Source: Picosynechococcus sp. PCC 7117
Lineage (GTDB): Bacteria; Cyanobacteriota; Cyanobacteriia; Cyanobacteriales; MRBY01
Length of the DNA stretch: 64,000 bases
Assembly: GCF_001693275.1 (NCBI RefSeq)
Contig: NZ_CP016477.1
Span: 62,001 to 126,000, forward strand
Direction: 5' to 3'
Positions 34,715 to 44,380 of this stretch are shown one piece after another. How positions within the stretch are numbered: position 1 is the stretch's first letter; each line of letters begins with the position of its first letter. The notes below the pieces were generated by a model. It made no database searches. It was not told the DNA's origin and saw nothing but the letters and a program-made list of their open reading frames with translations. The position numbers and the translations under genes are program-made.

Positions 34715-35692
34715 CTAACTGTAGAGGCTGGCGACGTATTCCCCGTAGCCATTGTAGGGTAGAGTTTCCTTCATTTCCCAGCTAAATTCTGGGGTATTGC
34801 CAATAAATTTTTCGGTGGCCTGGGACCAGCGGGGATGGGGCACATTTGGCTCGACGTTGGCTTCAAATTTGTACTCGTGGCCATCGATGGTATTCCAATA
34901 GGTGGCGGGCTGTTCGGCAAGGAATTCGATTTTGACGATAGATTTTGCCCCCTTAAAGCCGTATTTCCAGGGAATGACCATGCGCAGAGGCGCGCCATGC
35001 TGTTTCGGCAAATCGTGGCCATAGATTCCCAGAGCAAAGAAAGCGAGTTCGTTATTCATCTCTTCAATGCGCAATCCCTCGGTGTAGGGCCAGGGCAAAT
35101 TCCCCAAGTGAAAACTAGGGCCATAGGTAACATTTTCGTCGTAATAGCTGGTGAAGCGGACAAACTTGGCTTGGGTCTTGGGTTCGACAGCTTTGATTAA
35201 TTCGCGCATGGGAAAGCCAATCCAGGGCAGCACCATCGACCAGGCTTCGACACAACGGAAGCGGTAGATGCGTTCTTCGAGGGGGAATTTTGTTTTCAGA
35301 TCGTCGATATCGTAGGTTTGGGGGTTGTTCACGAGGCCGCCCACTTCTACTTGCCAGGGCTTAGTGGGGAGGTTTTGGGCGTTTTGCCAGATGCCTTTGG
35401 TACCGCCAAATTCATAGAAATTATTGTACTGACCGGCGAAGAGTTCTTTGGTGATGGGGCGATCGCCAATTTTCCGGAAGTCGGGATTTTTAATCGCGTC
35501 TAGTTTGGGCAAATCTAAAGTTTCACGGAGGGCACTGTACTGCTGATCCTGGGACTGACAACTCGCCAAGCCAATGCCCACCCCGGCCCCCAGGAGAGTT
35601 TTGATAAATTTGCGGCGGTTCCAATAGACGCTTTCGGTGGTGACGAGATTTTCGGAAAGGGTATAGCTGGGGGGGACTTTAAACAGCACCAT
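34715..35692 (-). CDS. msrP: MsrP-type molybdopterin methionine-sulfoxide reductase subunit
   Basis: 325 residues. A twin-arginine-like signal (WNRRKFIKTLLGAGVGIGL) ends in a cysteine box (ASCQ), so the protein is exported folded and may be a lipoprotein. The catalytic domain has the molybdenum-ligand Cys in YRFRCVEAW and conserved YGPSFHLGNLPWPY and GAPLRMVIPWKYGFKGAKS. MsrP repairs oxidised methionines in periplasmic proteins. Its usual membrane partner MsrQ is not adjacent. Convergent with the SDR gene (17 bases). Confidence 0.92.
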   Translation of the reverse strand: MVLFKVPPSYTLSENLVTTESVYWNRRKFIKTLLGAGVGIGLASCQSQDQQYSALRETLDLPKLDAIKNPDFRKIGDRPITKELFAGQYNNFYEFGGTKGIWQNAQNLPTKPWQVEVGGLVNNPQTYDIDDLKTKFPLEERIYRFRCVEAWSMVLPWIGFPMRELIKAVEPKTQAKFVRFTSYYDENVTYGPSFHLGNLPWPYTEGLRIEEMNNELAFFALGIYGHDLPKQHGAPLRMVIPWKYGFKGAKSIVKIEFLAEQPATYWNTIDGHEYKFEANVEPNVPHPRWSQATEKFIGNTPEFSWEMKETLPYNGYGEYVASLYS

Positions 35693-35838
35693 GGCGGGTT
35701 TTGCAGAGGACGAGTAGGGTTATACGTTTTAAAAATCTAACGCATTTTGCCAAGGGTCTCCGGCCCCAACTTCGTTAACATCCCTTTACAATTTGAAAAG
35801 ATATGTCATGTGTTCAAGCAATTGTTAGGGAAATTTAG

Positions 35839-37092
35839 GTGAAGGTTTTTTTGCAGCTCCAGTCGGAAATGCGCTGGAATTTGGGCTTGTTATTTTTAGC
35901 GGCCCTGGGATTTTGGTTGAGTATGACCAGTTTATTACCGGTGCTCCCGGCCTATATCCAAGATTTGGGGGCAACGGATCAGCAGGTGGGCTTTGTGATG
36001 GGTTGCTTTGCCATCGGTCTGCTTTTGGCCCGCACCCGCCTCGGCAAAATGGTCGATGAGCAGGGTCGCAAACGGGTGATTCTCATTGGTGCTGTGGTGG
36101 TGGCGATCGCCCCTTGGGGATATATTTTTTTAAATTCGATTCCCCAGATGATGGTGTGGCGAGCATTCCATGGGATCAGTATCGCCGCCTTTACGACGGG
36201 TTATAGTGCCCTGGTGGTGGATTTGGCCCCAGAACGAAACCGGGGTGAGGTGATCAGTTACATGAGTTTGGCGATTCCGGTGGGGATGTCCATTGGGCCA
36301 GTCTTGGGGGGCTATCTCTTGGGGGTCGTCGATTACCCGTGGATCTTTGCGGCGTCGGGTCTGTGTGGGGTGGGGGCTTTGCTCCTGGCCAGTCAAACTA
36401 AAGAATCTAATCCCCAGGCGATCGCCATTGATAAAAATTCCCTGACGCCCAACCAAGGGGAAACCAACCGTGATTACCCGGAACTGTTTCGCCATAAGGG
36501 ACTCTACATTCCTTCCTTGATTATGCTCTGCATTGGCTTGGTATTCGGCGTGTTAGTGACGTTTCTCCCCCTGTACATTCGGGAACTGGGCTTAAATTTC
36601 AATACCGGACTGTTCTACGGGGCGGCGGCCATTTCCAGTTTTAGCAGTCGTATCCTCGTGGGTCGGGCGTCGGATACCTTGGGGCGGGGTTTGTTTATTA
36701 GCGGTAGTCTGCTCTGTTACGCCGCAACGATGCTGATCCTCACCAACGCCAGCGGGACAAATTGGTTTGTCCTGGCAGGGGCAGTGGAAGGTTTGGGGGC
36801 GGGTACGCTGGTGCCGATGATGATTGCCCTGATGTCGGATCGTTCCTCCAGTGCGGAGCGGGGAAAGGTTTATTCTATTTGTATTGGCGGCTTTGATGTG
36901 GGAATCGCCCTGGCGGGTTTATTGCTCGGCACCGTGACCCAGACCGTCGGTTATCAAGAGATTTTTGCGATCGCCGCCGGGTTGGCCCTGTTTTCTTTCT
37001 TTATTTTTCTCACCCAGGGCAATGCCAAAATTGGTACATCCCTCAAATTTGCCCTGGGGCGCACGGGCGATCGCTATGCCCAAAAATTTTAA
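35839..37092 (+). CDS. Major facilitator superfamily transporter
   Basis: 417 residues, GTG start at 35839. Twelve predicted membrane segments; the loop after helix 2 reads ARTRLGKMVDEQGRKR, the MFS signature, and the second half repeats it (GRASDTLGRG). The central cytoplasmic loop is short. Substrate cannot be told; such transporters in cyanobacteria are often efflux pumps. Confidence 0.87.
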   Translation: MKVFLQLQSEMRWNLGLLFLAALGFWLSMTSLLPVLPAYIQDLGATDQQVGFVMGCFAIGLLLARTRLGKMVDEQGRKRVILIGAVVVAIAPWGYIFLNSIPQMMVWRAFHGISIAAFTTGYSALVVDLAPERNRGEVISYMSLAIPVGMSIGPVLGGYLLGVVDYPWIFAASGLCGVGALLLASQTKESNPQAIAIDKNSLTPNQGETNRDYPELFRHKGLYIPSLIMLCIGLVFGVLVTFLPLYIRELGLNFNTGLFYGAAAISSFSSRILVGRASDTLGRGLFISGSLLCYAATMLILTNASGTNWFVLAGAVEGLGAGTLVPMMIALMSDRSSSAERGKVYSICIGGFDVGIALAGLLLGTVTQTVGYQEIFAIAAGLALFSFFIFLTQGNAKIGTSLKFALGRTGDRYAQKF

Positions 37093-37120
37093 AATCGGCT
37101 AATTATTCGCACAGTTCAAG

Positions 37121-37423
37121 ATGAAACATCCCGAACCTCTTTCCCTACCTCCCCTTGCCCCCTACGAAGACCGTTTGCTCCATGCCCTTGCTTTTTTTCG
37201 GACAGGCCGGGCCGTGGAAACCCAAGCTCACCACTGCCTATCTATGTACCTACGCCAGGGGGAAGCGCGCGTGATAGGAGAAGTGGGCTTCTATGCCAAA
37301 TTGCTCAAGATCAGTCCCGATGAATTATTGGAATTGATCTATTGCAATCCAAGCCAAGCCCAAACGCTGTTAGCCGAATTTGGGGCGATCGCCCCCGTCG
37401 CAGAGGAAAATCATTCGGCATAA
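37121..37423 (+). CDS. Conserved hypothetical protein
   Basis: 100 residues, mostly helical (YEDRLLHALAFFRTGRAVET, HHCLSMYLRQGEARVIGEVGFYAKLLKISPDELLELIYC). No family recognised. Codon use and HIP1 presence match the neighbours; the next gene starts 31 bases downstream, so both are likely cotranscribed after the MFS gene. Confidence 0.65.
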   Translation: MKHPEPLSLPPLAPYEDRLLHALAFFRTGRAVETQAHHCLSMYLRQGEARVIGEVGFYAKLLKISPDELLELIYCNPSQAQTLLAEFGAIAPVAEENHSA

Positions 37424-37454
37424 TGGAAGAAAACCATTCCGTTGCGATGCATCG

Positions 37455-37952
37455 ATGAGCGCACCCCAAGGGCCCGACACCTATCAAGTTGAAGATATCC
37501 AAGCCATTCTCCGATTGGCGATCGCCCGCCGGGATACCGATGGCGAACTGACCCGCAGCCAACTCGAAGAAATTGCTGCTGACCTGGGCATTCCCCAAAC
37601 CGACCTCGTCGCTGCCGAACAGACTTGGCTCGACCTCAAGGTTGAAACCAGCAAAAAGCAAGAATTCAATTTATATCGCCGTCAACGCCTCAAAAACCGC
37701 GCGATCCGTTTTGGTATCGTCAATAGCTTCCTCGTTGGCCTGGATACCCTCGATACCGGACATCCTTCCTGGTCTCTGTATGTGCTACTGCTGTGGGGGC
37801 TGTTTTTTACCCTACGCAGTTGGCGACTGTGGCAAACCAGCGGCACCGATTACGAAACGGAATTTCAGAAATGGGACCGCAAAATGCAACTCAAAGAATC
37901 TGTCCAAACCCTGTGGCAAAAAACCCAGGAATTCCTTAAGGGCATTTCTTAG
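37455..37952 (+). CDS. 2TM-domain membrane protein
   Basis: 165 residues from the ATG at 37455; upstream frame 37380 overlaps the previous gene. N-terminal helical domain (YQVEDIQAILRLAIARRD, SQLEEIAADLGI) resembling a SHOCT/DUF1707-like leader. It is followed by two close membrane segments (about 95-135, IVNSFLVGLDTL and SWSLYVLLLWGLFFTLRSW) of the 2TM type and a basic coiled end. Function unknown. Confidence 0.75.
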   Translation: MSAPQGPDTYQVEDIQAILRLAIARRDTDGELTRSQLEEIAADLGIPQTDLVAAEQTWLDLKVETSKKQEFNLYRRQRLKNRAIRFGIVNSFLVGLDTLDTGHPSWSLYVLLLWGLFFTLRSWRLWQTSGTDYETEFQKWDRKMQLKESVQTLWQKTQEFLKGIS

Positions 37953-37991
37953 GGCCACATTTAATCTAGTCATCATTGCTAACCCAAGCCC

Positions 37992-38531
37992 ATGACCCAG
38001 ATCCCTAAACCCATCGCGACTGAATTAGAGGATTTTTTACGTCAGAAAAATATCGAAGCTTCCCCTGCTTGGGAATTTCTGTTTGGGTCTGCAAAACAAA
38101 AGCCGATGCCGTCTCTGTTCCACTCCCGTCTCCAGCGCAATTTGGTAAACGCCATTAACCAGCAAACCACCCAGTATGAAGCGATTCAGGAGTTGCGTTG
38201 TATTGTGCCGCCCCTGTCGCCTGTGCCGGATATTGTGGTCGCCAAAGCAGAGAGATTAACAGAAGATGGCCCATTACAGGGAGCGCCGGACTGGCTAATT
38301 GAAATTCGCTCCCTCGACCAGAGCACCCTTGATCTTCAAAACAAAATTCTGCATTGTTTGGGGCAAGGAACAGAATTGGCTTGGTTAATTGATATTCAGC
38401 GGGAACGGGTTTGGGTTTGGGAACAGGATGAGCTACCCATTATTTACGCTGGCGATAACGTTTTACCGACTCTAGGGGCAATCAAAAATCTGACGGTTGC
38501 AACAGTGATCGCCATGACCCAGCAGCGTTAA
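37992..38531 (+). CDS. Uma2-family (DUF820) putative nuclease-fold protein
   Basis: 179 residues. A restriction-endonuclease-like PD-(D/E)XK fold: SPVPDIVVAKAERL with the motif Asp, then WLIEIRS in place of the usual VEVLSPS, and LIDIQRERVWVWE near the end. This large family is amplified in cyanobacteria, usually without known function. Here the second motif is EIR rather than ExK, so activity is uncertain. Last gene of the short plus-strand run. Confidence 0.8.
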   Translation: MTQIPKPIATELEDFLRQKNIEASPAWEFLFGSAKQKPMPSLFHSRLQRNLVNAINQQTTQYEAIQELRCIVPPLSPVPDIVVAKAERLTEDGPLQGAPDWLIEIRSLDQSTLDLQNKILHCLGQGTELAWLIDIQRERVWVWEQDELPIIYAGDNVLPTLGAIKNLTVATVIAMTQQR

Positions 38532-38574
38532 ACCTGAATTTTCCCGTTAATTGTCGAGCCTCGCAATCCACTCC

Positions 38575-39492
38575 CTAAAGGATGACCGTGCCCCGTTGGT
38601 CAATGTCTAAAACGTGGGCGATCGCCTTTACACCAATCCCTTCCCAAGCGGTTTGCATCGCCGTTGCGACTTTGGGGGCATTTTCTGGCGCCGCAAGCGC
38701 TAATAAAGTCGGGCCAGCGCCACTGATTACCATGCCATAGGCCCCAGCGGCGATCGCTGCCTGTTGCACTGGGTCATAGCCTTTAATCAGGTTTTTTCGG
38801 TAGGGCTGATGAATTTGATCATCTAGGGCTGCCGTTAAATATTCAGCCTTGTTTTGCGCTAATCCATGGGGCAACAAACCCAACCGCGACGCATTGAAAA
38901 TCGCCTGGGCCCGGGCGTACTGTTGAGGCAAAACGGCGCGAGCTTCTTCCGTGGACAGCTCAAAATCAGGGATCGCCACCACAGGCACCACATTTTTATG
39001 CCAAACCCAAGGGCAAATTACCCAATCCTGCTGATGTTTCACCGACAGTTGACAGCCCCCCAGTAGGGCAGGCACCACATTATCGGGGTGGCCCTCCATT
39101 TCGATGGCGAGGTTCATAATTTTCCGCTGGCTCAGAGGAGATCCGGCCAGGGCATTGGCCCCCACTAAGCCGCCCACAATTGCCGTCGCTGAACTGCCCA
39201 ACCCACGGGACAAAGGCACTTTGAGATCAATGGCAATATTTACATGGGGGACAGGCTGGCCGAGGCTTGCAAACACTTTCGCAAAGGCACGGTAGAGCAG
39301 ATTGTCGGCTGTGGCTTCGAGTTTCTGGGTTTCCACATCCGCACCGACGAGTGCGAGGCTGAAAAATGGCTCCCTTTCCCCCGCAAGGCGAAATTGAAAC
39401 TGGTTATGGAGACTAAGGGCAGCACCTAAGCAGTCAAACCCAGCGCCGATATTGGCAGTGGTAGCAGGGACTTGGACGTGGATAGAGGTCAT
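38575..39492 (-). CDS. thrB: Homoserine kinase
   Basis: 305 residues from the ATG at 39492; an upstream TTG adds four residues. GHMP kinase for threonine synthesis. Motifs: VQVPATTANIGAGFDCLG at the start, PLSRGLGSSATAIVGGL (ATP loop) and MVISGAGPTLLAL at the C-terminus. It closes a four-gene minus-strand run, pdxJ-ycf54-SPOR-like-thrB. Homoserine kinase and pyridoxal-phosphate synthesis (pdxJ) are both amino acid metabolism; the operon link is otherwise not explained. Confidence 0.95.
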   Translation of the reverse strand: MTSIHVQVPATTANIGAGFDCLGAALSLHNQFQFRLAGEREPFFSLALVGADVETQKLEATADNLLYRAFAKVFASLGQPVPHVNIAIDLKVPLSRGLGSSATAIVGGLVGANALAGSPLSQRKIMNLAIEMEGHPDNVVPALLGGCQLSVKHQQDWVICPWVWHKNVVPVVAIPDFELSTEEARAVLPQQYARAQAIFNASRLGLLPHGLAQNKAEYLTAALDDQIHQPYRKNLIKGYDPVQQAAIAAGAYGMVISGAGPTLLALAAPENAPKVATAMQTAWEGIGVKAIAHVLDIDQRGTVIL

Positions 39493-39513
39493 AAACTTTT
39501 TCAAAAAAACAAA

Positions 39514-40317
39514 TCAAAGGCTAATGTCGGCCTTCAGCAGAATGACTTGATCGGCAGGAACGGCGATCGCCCCGAGGCCATTTTGATTAAGACGATTTAA
39601 CAATTCGGTGATCCGGGCGGCGTCTGCGGTGTGGGCCGCCAGTAGATAACCGCGTCCCCCGTAGGCGACCAAACCAATATTTTGACCCATTAAACGCTGC
39701 AACTGATTGGCGATCGCCAAATTCCCGCCGTATTCTACCAGCACCCCGAATCCCCCCCGGAGTCCTTGGGGTCGGAAGTTAGCTGGCCCTTGGGTTGCGG
39801 GGGGAGGCGTCGATTTTGCTTCCGCCTGGGGCTGGGCCGGGGGCAAAGCAACGTTACGGGTTGGTGTCTCGGTCGTTTCGACCACCACATCGGGGGCGAT
39901 CGCCGTTGCCATGGGGGGAATAGTCGGCGCTTGGCTGGTTTCTAGGGCCAAATCACTATCTACTGGGGTGATCACCATCAAGGGCAAACCCACCGCTTCC
40001 CCAAAATATTCGGCCCACTGGGTCGCGTTTTCGAGGCTCGTAAAGCCCCCGACCCGACTGAGAACATTGCCATCGTATTCACAAACCACCGCCTGTTGGT
40101 TTTCCGGGAGGGTTTGACTCACTTGATTGCGCACTTCCGCCTGGAGGGGTTGGGATGGGGTAAATACCAATACCAAAAACTCTGCGCCCTGGGGCGGCTG
40201 ACATTGGGATAAACCCCGCTGGGCAACACTGGGGGGGACAAAGGCGATCGCCGCAATACTCCCGATGCAAGCAGCACGCCCAAGCCTAATCAACGGTTGC
40301 CAGAAATTGCCCATCAT
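39514..40317 (-). CDS. Exported protein with SPOR-like repeats
   Basis: 267 residues. Signal peptide ends near VPPSVAQ. Two segments resemble SPOR folds (FLVLVFTPSQPLQAEVRNQV to SLENATQWAEYFG, and FGVLVEYGGNLAIANQLQ to AARITELLNRL), joined by a Pro/Thr-rich linker. SPOR domains bind denuded peptidoglycan. Small cyanobacterial exported proteins of this kind are not characterised; the SPOR call is a resemblance. It sits 30 bases after ycf54 and nine to 21 before thrB. Confidence 0.7.
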   Translation of the reverse strand: MMGNFWQPLIRLGRAACIGSIAAIAFVPPSVAQRGLSQCQPPQGAEFLVLVFTPSQPLQAEVRNQVSQTLPENQQAVVCEYDGNVLSRVGGFTSLENATQWAEYFGEAVGLPLMVITPVDSDLALETSQAPTIPPMATAIAPDVVVETTETPTRNVALPPAQPQAEAKSTPPPATQGPANFRPQGLRGGFGVLVEYGGNLAIANQLQRLMGQNIGLVAYGGRGYLLAAHTADAARITELLNRLNQNGLGAIAVPADQVILLKADISL

Positions 40318-40347
40318 AAGTTCACACGCCAGAAAGAATAGGGGAGT

Positions 40348-40671
40348 CTAAGCGGCTAGGGACTTGAGGGGCTCTGGAATTTCCTCAGAGGGAGCCTCAA
40401 ATTCGCCGACGTAGATATACTCCAACCGTAATTTTAACCAAGTAATAAATTGCTTCTTCGTGGAGATGATCGCCACACAGGGTTTGGGGGTTTTTTCGCT
40501 GGCTTCTTTGAGGCTGGGAGCGTTGATAAAGGCCGGATTCTCCACTACCCAAAAATCCCGTTCTTTGCCTTGTTCTTCGTAGTGGCGGATGCGTTCTTTG
40601 ATCACTTCCTCAAAGGGTTCTTCTTCAAAGAGAAATTTTTGGCTGGCCAGGGCAAAATGATAGGTCGTCAT
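40348..40671 (-). CDS. ycf54: Ycf54, Mg-protoporphyrin monomethylester cyclase factor
   Basis: 107 residues from the ATG at 40671 (MTTYHFALASQKFLFEEEP); a longer frame to 40842 would overlap pdxJ and is not the start. The pattern KERIRHYEEQGKERDFWVVE, then STKKQFITWLKLRLEYI and GEFEAPSEEIPEPL matches Ycf54. Ycf54 is needed for the oxidative cyclase that forms the chlorophyll E ring. Photosynthesis-specific. It starts 53 bases after the pdxJ stop. Confidence 0.9.
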   Translation of the reverse strand: MTTYHFALASQKFLFEEEPFEEVIKERIRHYEEQGKERDFWVVENPAFINAPSLKEASEKTPKPCVAIISTKKQFITWLKLRLEYIYVGEFEAPSEEIPEPLKSLAA

Positions 40672-40724
40672 CACTTGTTCAATATAGAAAGATTTATAAC
40701 TGTTTTTGTTCCAGTAAAGATACC

Positions 40725-41465
40725 CTACAATTGTCCCCACATGGCAAGCTTCATCTCCCGCACGGCCCGTTCTAAGCCCACCAACACAGCCCGGCTGATG
40801 ATGGTATGCCCGATGTTTAACTCTTCCATGCCTTCGATACAAGCGACGGGGTAAACATTACGATAGGTTAAGCCATGGCCGGCGTTGACCCGTAACCCCA
40901 GGGTGATCGCCTGTTTTGCCCCAGTTTCTAAGGCTGCTAATTCAGTCTGCTGTGCTTCAGGATCGTGGGCCTCGGCATATTTTCCCGTGTGCAGCTCGAT
41001 AAATTGCGCCCCGGTTTTCTGGGCCGCTTCGATTTGCTCTAGCTCAGCATCGATAAACCAACTGACAGGAATCCCGGCCCCCTGGAGCTGTTCAACCACT
41101 TCCTTAAACCGGGCAAAATTACCCACGATGTCGATCCCCCCTTCCGTGGTAATTTCCTCGCGTTTTTCGGGGACGAGGGTCACGTAGTCGGGTTTGATGT
41201 CTAAGGCGATCGCCACCATTTCCGCCGTGGGGGCCATCTCTAAATTCAGGTGGGACTGCACCGTCTGCCGCAGGATTTTGACATCCCGGTCTTGGATATG
41301 CCGCCGGTCTTCCCGGAGGTGTACCGTAATCCCGTCGGCTCCCCCTAGTTCTGCTAAGGTTGCCGCCGCCACTGGATCTGGTTCTACCGTGCGTCGCGCT
41401 TGGCGAATCGTTGCAACATGGTCAATATTCACACCGAGGGTCAGGCGAGGATTTGGGGAAACCAT
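40725..41465 (-). CDS. pdxJ: Pyridoxine 5'-phosphate synthase
   Basis: 246 residues. Condenses 3-amino-2-oxopropyl phosphate with deoxyxylulose phosphate in de novo vitamin B6 synthesis. A TIM barrel with [16 protein letters not shown] at the start, [27 protein letters not shown] and [11 protein letters not shown], containing the catalytic His/Glu residues. First gene of the probable pdxJ-ycf54-SPOR-thrB unit. Confidence 0.96.
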   Translation of the reverse strand: MVSPNPRLTLGVNIDHVATIRQARRTVEPDPVAAATLAELGGADGITVHLREDRRHIQDRDVKILRQTVQSHLNLEMAPTAEMVAIALDIKPDYVTLVPEKREEITTEGGIDIVGNFARFKEVVEQLQGAGIPVSWFIDAELEQIEAAQKTGAQFIELHTGKYAEAHDPEAQQTELAALETGAKQAITLGLRVNAGHGLTYRNVYPVACIEGMEELNIGHTIISRAVLVGLERAVREMKLAMWGQL

Positions 41466-41768
41466 TAGGGAAAATAAGCTTAGAAGATAAAAAACTAAAA
41501 GCCCATTTTATCAGGGTTGCCAAAGGAGATGGAAGGGGCATTACGCAGAATTTGCAGGGGATTACCACGATCCCCCACTGGATCTCTGGGGGCGGCGATC
41601 GCCCTTAAATAAACGATTCCCAAATCTTAAAATGACGTCGGTGAAAATCAGACCTATGATGGATTCTGGGGAAAAAATCCCGAAAAAGTTTGAATTGTTA
41701 CTTTTCGAGATCCCCCCTCCAGTCATACACTTGACACAGAGGTCAAAGGCAGTCGTGAGGTCTTTTTT
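41466..41768. promoter_or_regulatory. Divergent pdxJ/glgC intergenic region (303 bp)
   Basis: Contains a six-pair hairpin GGGGAT (41557-41562)/ATCCCC (41570-41575), a HIP1 site at about 41597, and an imperfect dyad TTGACACAGAGGTCAA (41731-41746) just upstream of glgC. The dyad TTGAC/GTCAA could be an operator or include a -35 box. No known regulator is assigned. Confidence 0.45.
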
Positions 41769-43058
41769 GTGAAACGAGTCCTAGGAATCATACTTGGCGG
41801 CGGCGCAGGTACTCGCCTATATCCGCTAACAAAACTCAGAGCTAAGCCCGCAGTACCTCTAGCAGGCAAATATCGTCTCATTGATATTCCTGTTAGCAAT
41901 TGCATTAATTCTGAAATTCATAAAATCTACGTTTTAACCCAATTTAATTCAGCATCTTTAAATCGTCACATTAGTCGAACCTACAACTTTACCGGCTTCA
42001 CCGAAGGCTTTACCGAAGTACTCGCAGCCCAACAAACTAAAGAAAATCCCGATTGGTTCCAAGGCACCGCCGACGCTGTCCGACAGTACAGTTGGCTTCT
42101 AGAAGACTGGGATGTCGATGAATACATCATCCTCTCCGGTGATCACCTCTACCGTATGGATTACCGTGAATTTATCCAGCGCCACCGTGACACTGGGGCA
42201 GACATCACCCTGTCTGTGGTTCCCGTGGGCGAAAAAGTGGCCCCCGCCTTTGGGTTGATGAAAATTGATGCCAATGGTCGTGTCGTGGACTTTAGTGAAA
42301 AGCCCACCGGTGAAGCCCTTAAGGCGATGCAGGTGGATACCCAGTCCTTGGGTCTCGATCCAGAGCAGGCGAAAGAAAAGCCCTACATTGCGTCGATGGG
42401 GATCTACGTCTTTAAGAAACAAGTACTCCTCGATCTACTCAAAGAAGGCAAAGATAAAACCGATTTCGGGAAAGAAATTATTCCTGATGCGGCCAAGGAC
42501 TACAACGTTCAGGCCTATCTCTTTGATGATTATTGGGCTGACATTGGGACCATCGAAGCTTTCTATGAAGCAAACCTTGGCTTGACGAAGCAGCCGATCC
42601 CACCCTTTAGTTTCTATGACGAAAAGGCACCCATCTACACCCGGGCACGCTACTTACCGCCGACGAAGGTGCTCAACGCTGACGTGACAGAATCGATGAT
42701 CAGCGAAGGTTGCATCATTAAAAACTGCCGCATTCACCACTCAGTTCTTGGTATTCGCACCCGTGTCGAAGCGGACTGCACTATCGAAGATACGATGATC
42801 ATGGGTGCAGATTATTATCAGCCCTATGAAAAGCGCCAGGATTGTCTCCGTCGTGGCAAGCCTCCCATTGGGATTGGTGAAGGTACAACGATTCGCCGGG
42901 CGATCGTCGATAAAAATGCACGCATCGGTAAAAACGTGATGATCGTCAATAAGGAAAATGTGGAGGAGTCAAACCGTGAGGAGCTTGGCTACTACATTCG
43001 CAGCGGCATTACAGTGGTGCTAAAGAACGCCGTTATTCCCGACGGTACGGTCATTTAA
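41769..43058 (+). CDS. glgC: Glucose-1-phosphate adenylyltransferase (ADP-glucose pyrophosphorylase)
   Basis: 429 residues, GTG start at 41769. Makes ADP-glucose for glycogen. [20 protein letters not shown] is the nucleotide-binding N-terminus; the catalytic [10 protein letters not shown], the allosteric C-terminal left-handed helix and the [15 protein letters not shown] end are present. In cyanobacteria the enzyme is activated by 3-phosphoglycerate and inhibited by phosphate. The terminator at 43122 closes the transcript. Confidence 0.97.
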   Translation: MKRVLGIILGGGAGTRLYPLTKLRAKPAVPLAGKYRLIDIPVSNCINSEIHKIYVLTQFNSASLNRHISRTYNFTGFTEGFTEVLAAQQTKENPDWFQGTADAVRQYSWLLEDWDVDEYIILSGDHLYRMDYREFIQRHRDTGADITLSVVPVGEKVAPAFGLMKIDANGRVVDFSEKPTGEALKAMQVDTQSLGLDPEQAKEKPYIASMGIYVFKKQVLLDLLKEGKDKTDFGKEIIPDAAKDYNVQAYLFDDYWADIGTIEAFYEANLGLTKQPIPPFSFYDEKAPIYTRARYLPPTKVLNADVTESMISEGCIIKNCRIHHSVLGIRTRVEADCTIEDTMIMGADYYQPYEKRQDCLRRGKPPIGIGEGTTIRRAIVDKNARIGKNVMIVNKENVEESNREELGYYIRSGITVVLKNAVIPDGTVI

Positions 43059-43121
43059 GATCTGTTGCGGTTCTTGTTTTAAAAATTTTTTTTAAATCAC
43101 ATTTTTTGTCTAGGCAATGTG

Positions 43122-43151
43122 CCCTGTCTCTCGGTGAGATGGGGTTTTTTT
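43122..43151 (+). terminator. glgC terminator
   Basis: Nine-pair stem CCCTGTCTC/GAGATGGGG (two wobble pairs), loop TCGGT, followed by seven T at 43145-43151. Strong rho-independent signal about 60 bases after glgC. Confidence 0.85.
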
Positions 43152-43177
43152 GTGGACAGAGATAACCTTTAGCATTT

Positions 43178-43744
43178 CTAAGCATCGAGAGACCAAGACC
43201 AGTGGTTTTGCTGGAGTCGTTGGGCAATGGTCGCTCCCCAGGCTTCTAATTGGACAGTAAATTCGGGCTGATCTAAACCCTTGCGCCACATGATCAGGGC
43301 GTCTTCTCCGGTGTCTTGGTAGTACCCTTTACGGCGTCCGGCCAGGGTAAAACCAAATTTTTCGTAGAGGGCGATCGCCCGCTGATTGGATTCTTTGACT
43401 TCGAGGGTCGCCCGTTCTAAACCCCGTAACCAAGCATCCCGGAGCAAACCTAACAAAATGAGTTGTCCCAAGCCCTGCCGTTGCACCTCCGGATGAACGG
43501 CCATGAGCGTAATGTGAGCTTCTTCGACAATCGCCCAGAGACAACCCAATCCCAATAATTTATTTGGATCATGGGGAGCCGGCACAATCAGCAAGGTACT
43601 ATTTGGACTTTCTAGTTCCCGTAGATAACCATCCTTAGACCAAAGGCCACCAAAACATAATTGATCTAAAACCAATGCCTGGGGCAGTGTTTGTTCTGTC
43701 AGGGGCTGCACCGATAAAGCAACTGCACTCACAAATCTCACCAC
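43178..43744 (-). CDS. rimI: Ribosomal-protein-alanine N-acetyltransferase (RimI-like)
   Basis: 188 residues, GTG start. GNAT fold with the acetyl-CoA loop VHPEVQRQGLGQLIL and the ALYEKFGFTLAGRRKGYY segment typical of RimI. It acetylates the N-terminal alanine of ribosomal protein S18 or related targets. The N-terminal 20 residues are extended relative to E. coli RimI. The start could be internal. Confidence 0.85.
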   Translation of the reverse strand: MVRFVSAVALSVQPLTEQTLPQALVLDQLCFGGLWSKDGYLRELESPNSTLLIVPAPHDPNKLLGLGCLWAIVEEAHITLMAVHPEVQRQGLGQLILLGLLRDAWLRGLERATLEVKESNQRAIALYEKFGFTLAGRRKGYYQDTGEDALIMWRKGLDQPEFTVQLEAWGATIAQRLQQNHWSWSLDA

Positions 43745-43956
43745 TCACTCATAAAAATACTTGAAAAGTTTATCAAATGCGAACAGCAGAAAAATTGAAA
43801 GACACCAGGTTAAGTAATTAAATTTTTATGTTCATGGTGGTGCCGAAAATAATCATCCATCATCCTCTCTCGGTAGCAAAGACAATTAGTTTATAAAAAT
43901 TGTTAAACAGTTTTTTTATCCATTTGTACAATGACAGCAGATTTCACGCACAAACG

Positions 43957-44283
43957 ATGCAAAAAAAAAGTAGAACTCTCAAAGCAATTACCTTAAAAAG
44001 TATGGCAGTTGTCGCTCTGTGTAGCGGCTCCCTCTTGGGGTTTAGTCACAATGCCATGGCCCAGGAATTTAACGGTGGCTCGATGACTGTATCGGAAGGA
44101 AGAAATGGTACAGAAATTACTATCAAAACTAAGAATGGTAGTACCATTCGAGTCCGTGTCAGTGAAAGTGGAGCTTCGAATGTCAACAATACTTCGAGCA
44201 GCGGTGAAAATACCAATACGACGACGGGGCGGGATGGTGATCAAACGACAACTACCAATGCCAATGAAAATTTAGACAAATAG
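43957..44283 (+). CDS. Small exported Thr/Asn-rich protein
   Basis: 108 residues from the ATG at 43957. Basic start and hydrophobic core, cleavage near AMAQEF, so it is exported. The mature part is Gly/Thr/Asn/Ser-rich with two short charged beta-type segments (GTEITIKTKNGSTIRVRV) and a low-complexity, acidic-tipped end (NTNTTTGRDGDQTTTTNANENLDK-like). No family recognised. The ribosome-binding site is weak. Confidence 0.6.
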   Translation: MQKKSRTLKAITLKSMAVVALCSGSLLGFSHNAMAQEFNGGSMTVSEGRNGTEITIKTKNGSTIRVRVSESGASNVNNTSSSGENTNTTTGRDGDQTTTTNANENLDK

Positions 44284-44380
44284 CTGCCATTTCCATAGCA
44301 AGGGTGATTATTTTTTCGGTATCCTTATTTACCTATGATTCTATTGAATCTAGTAAAAGATAACCACAAAGTAATTGCTT

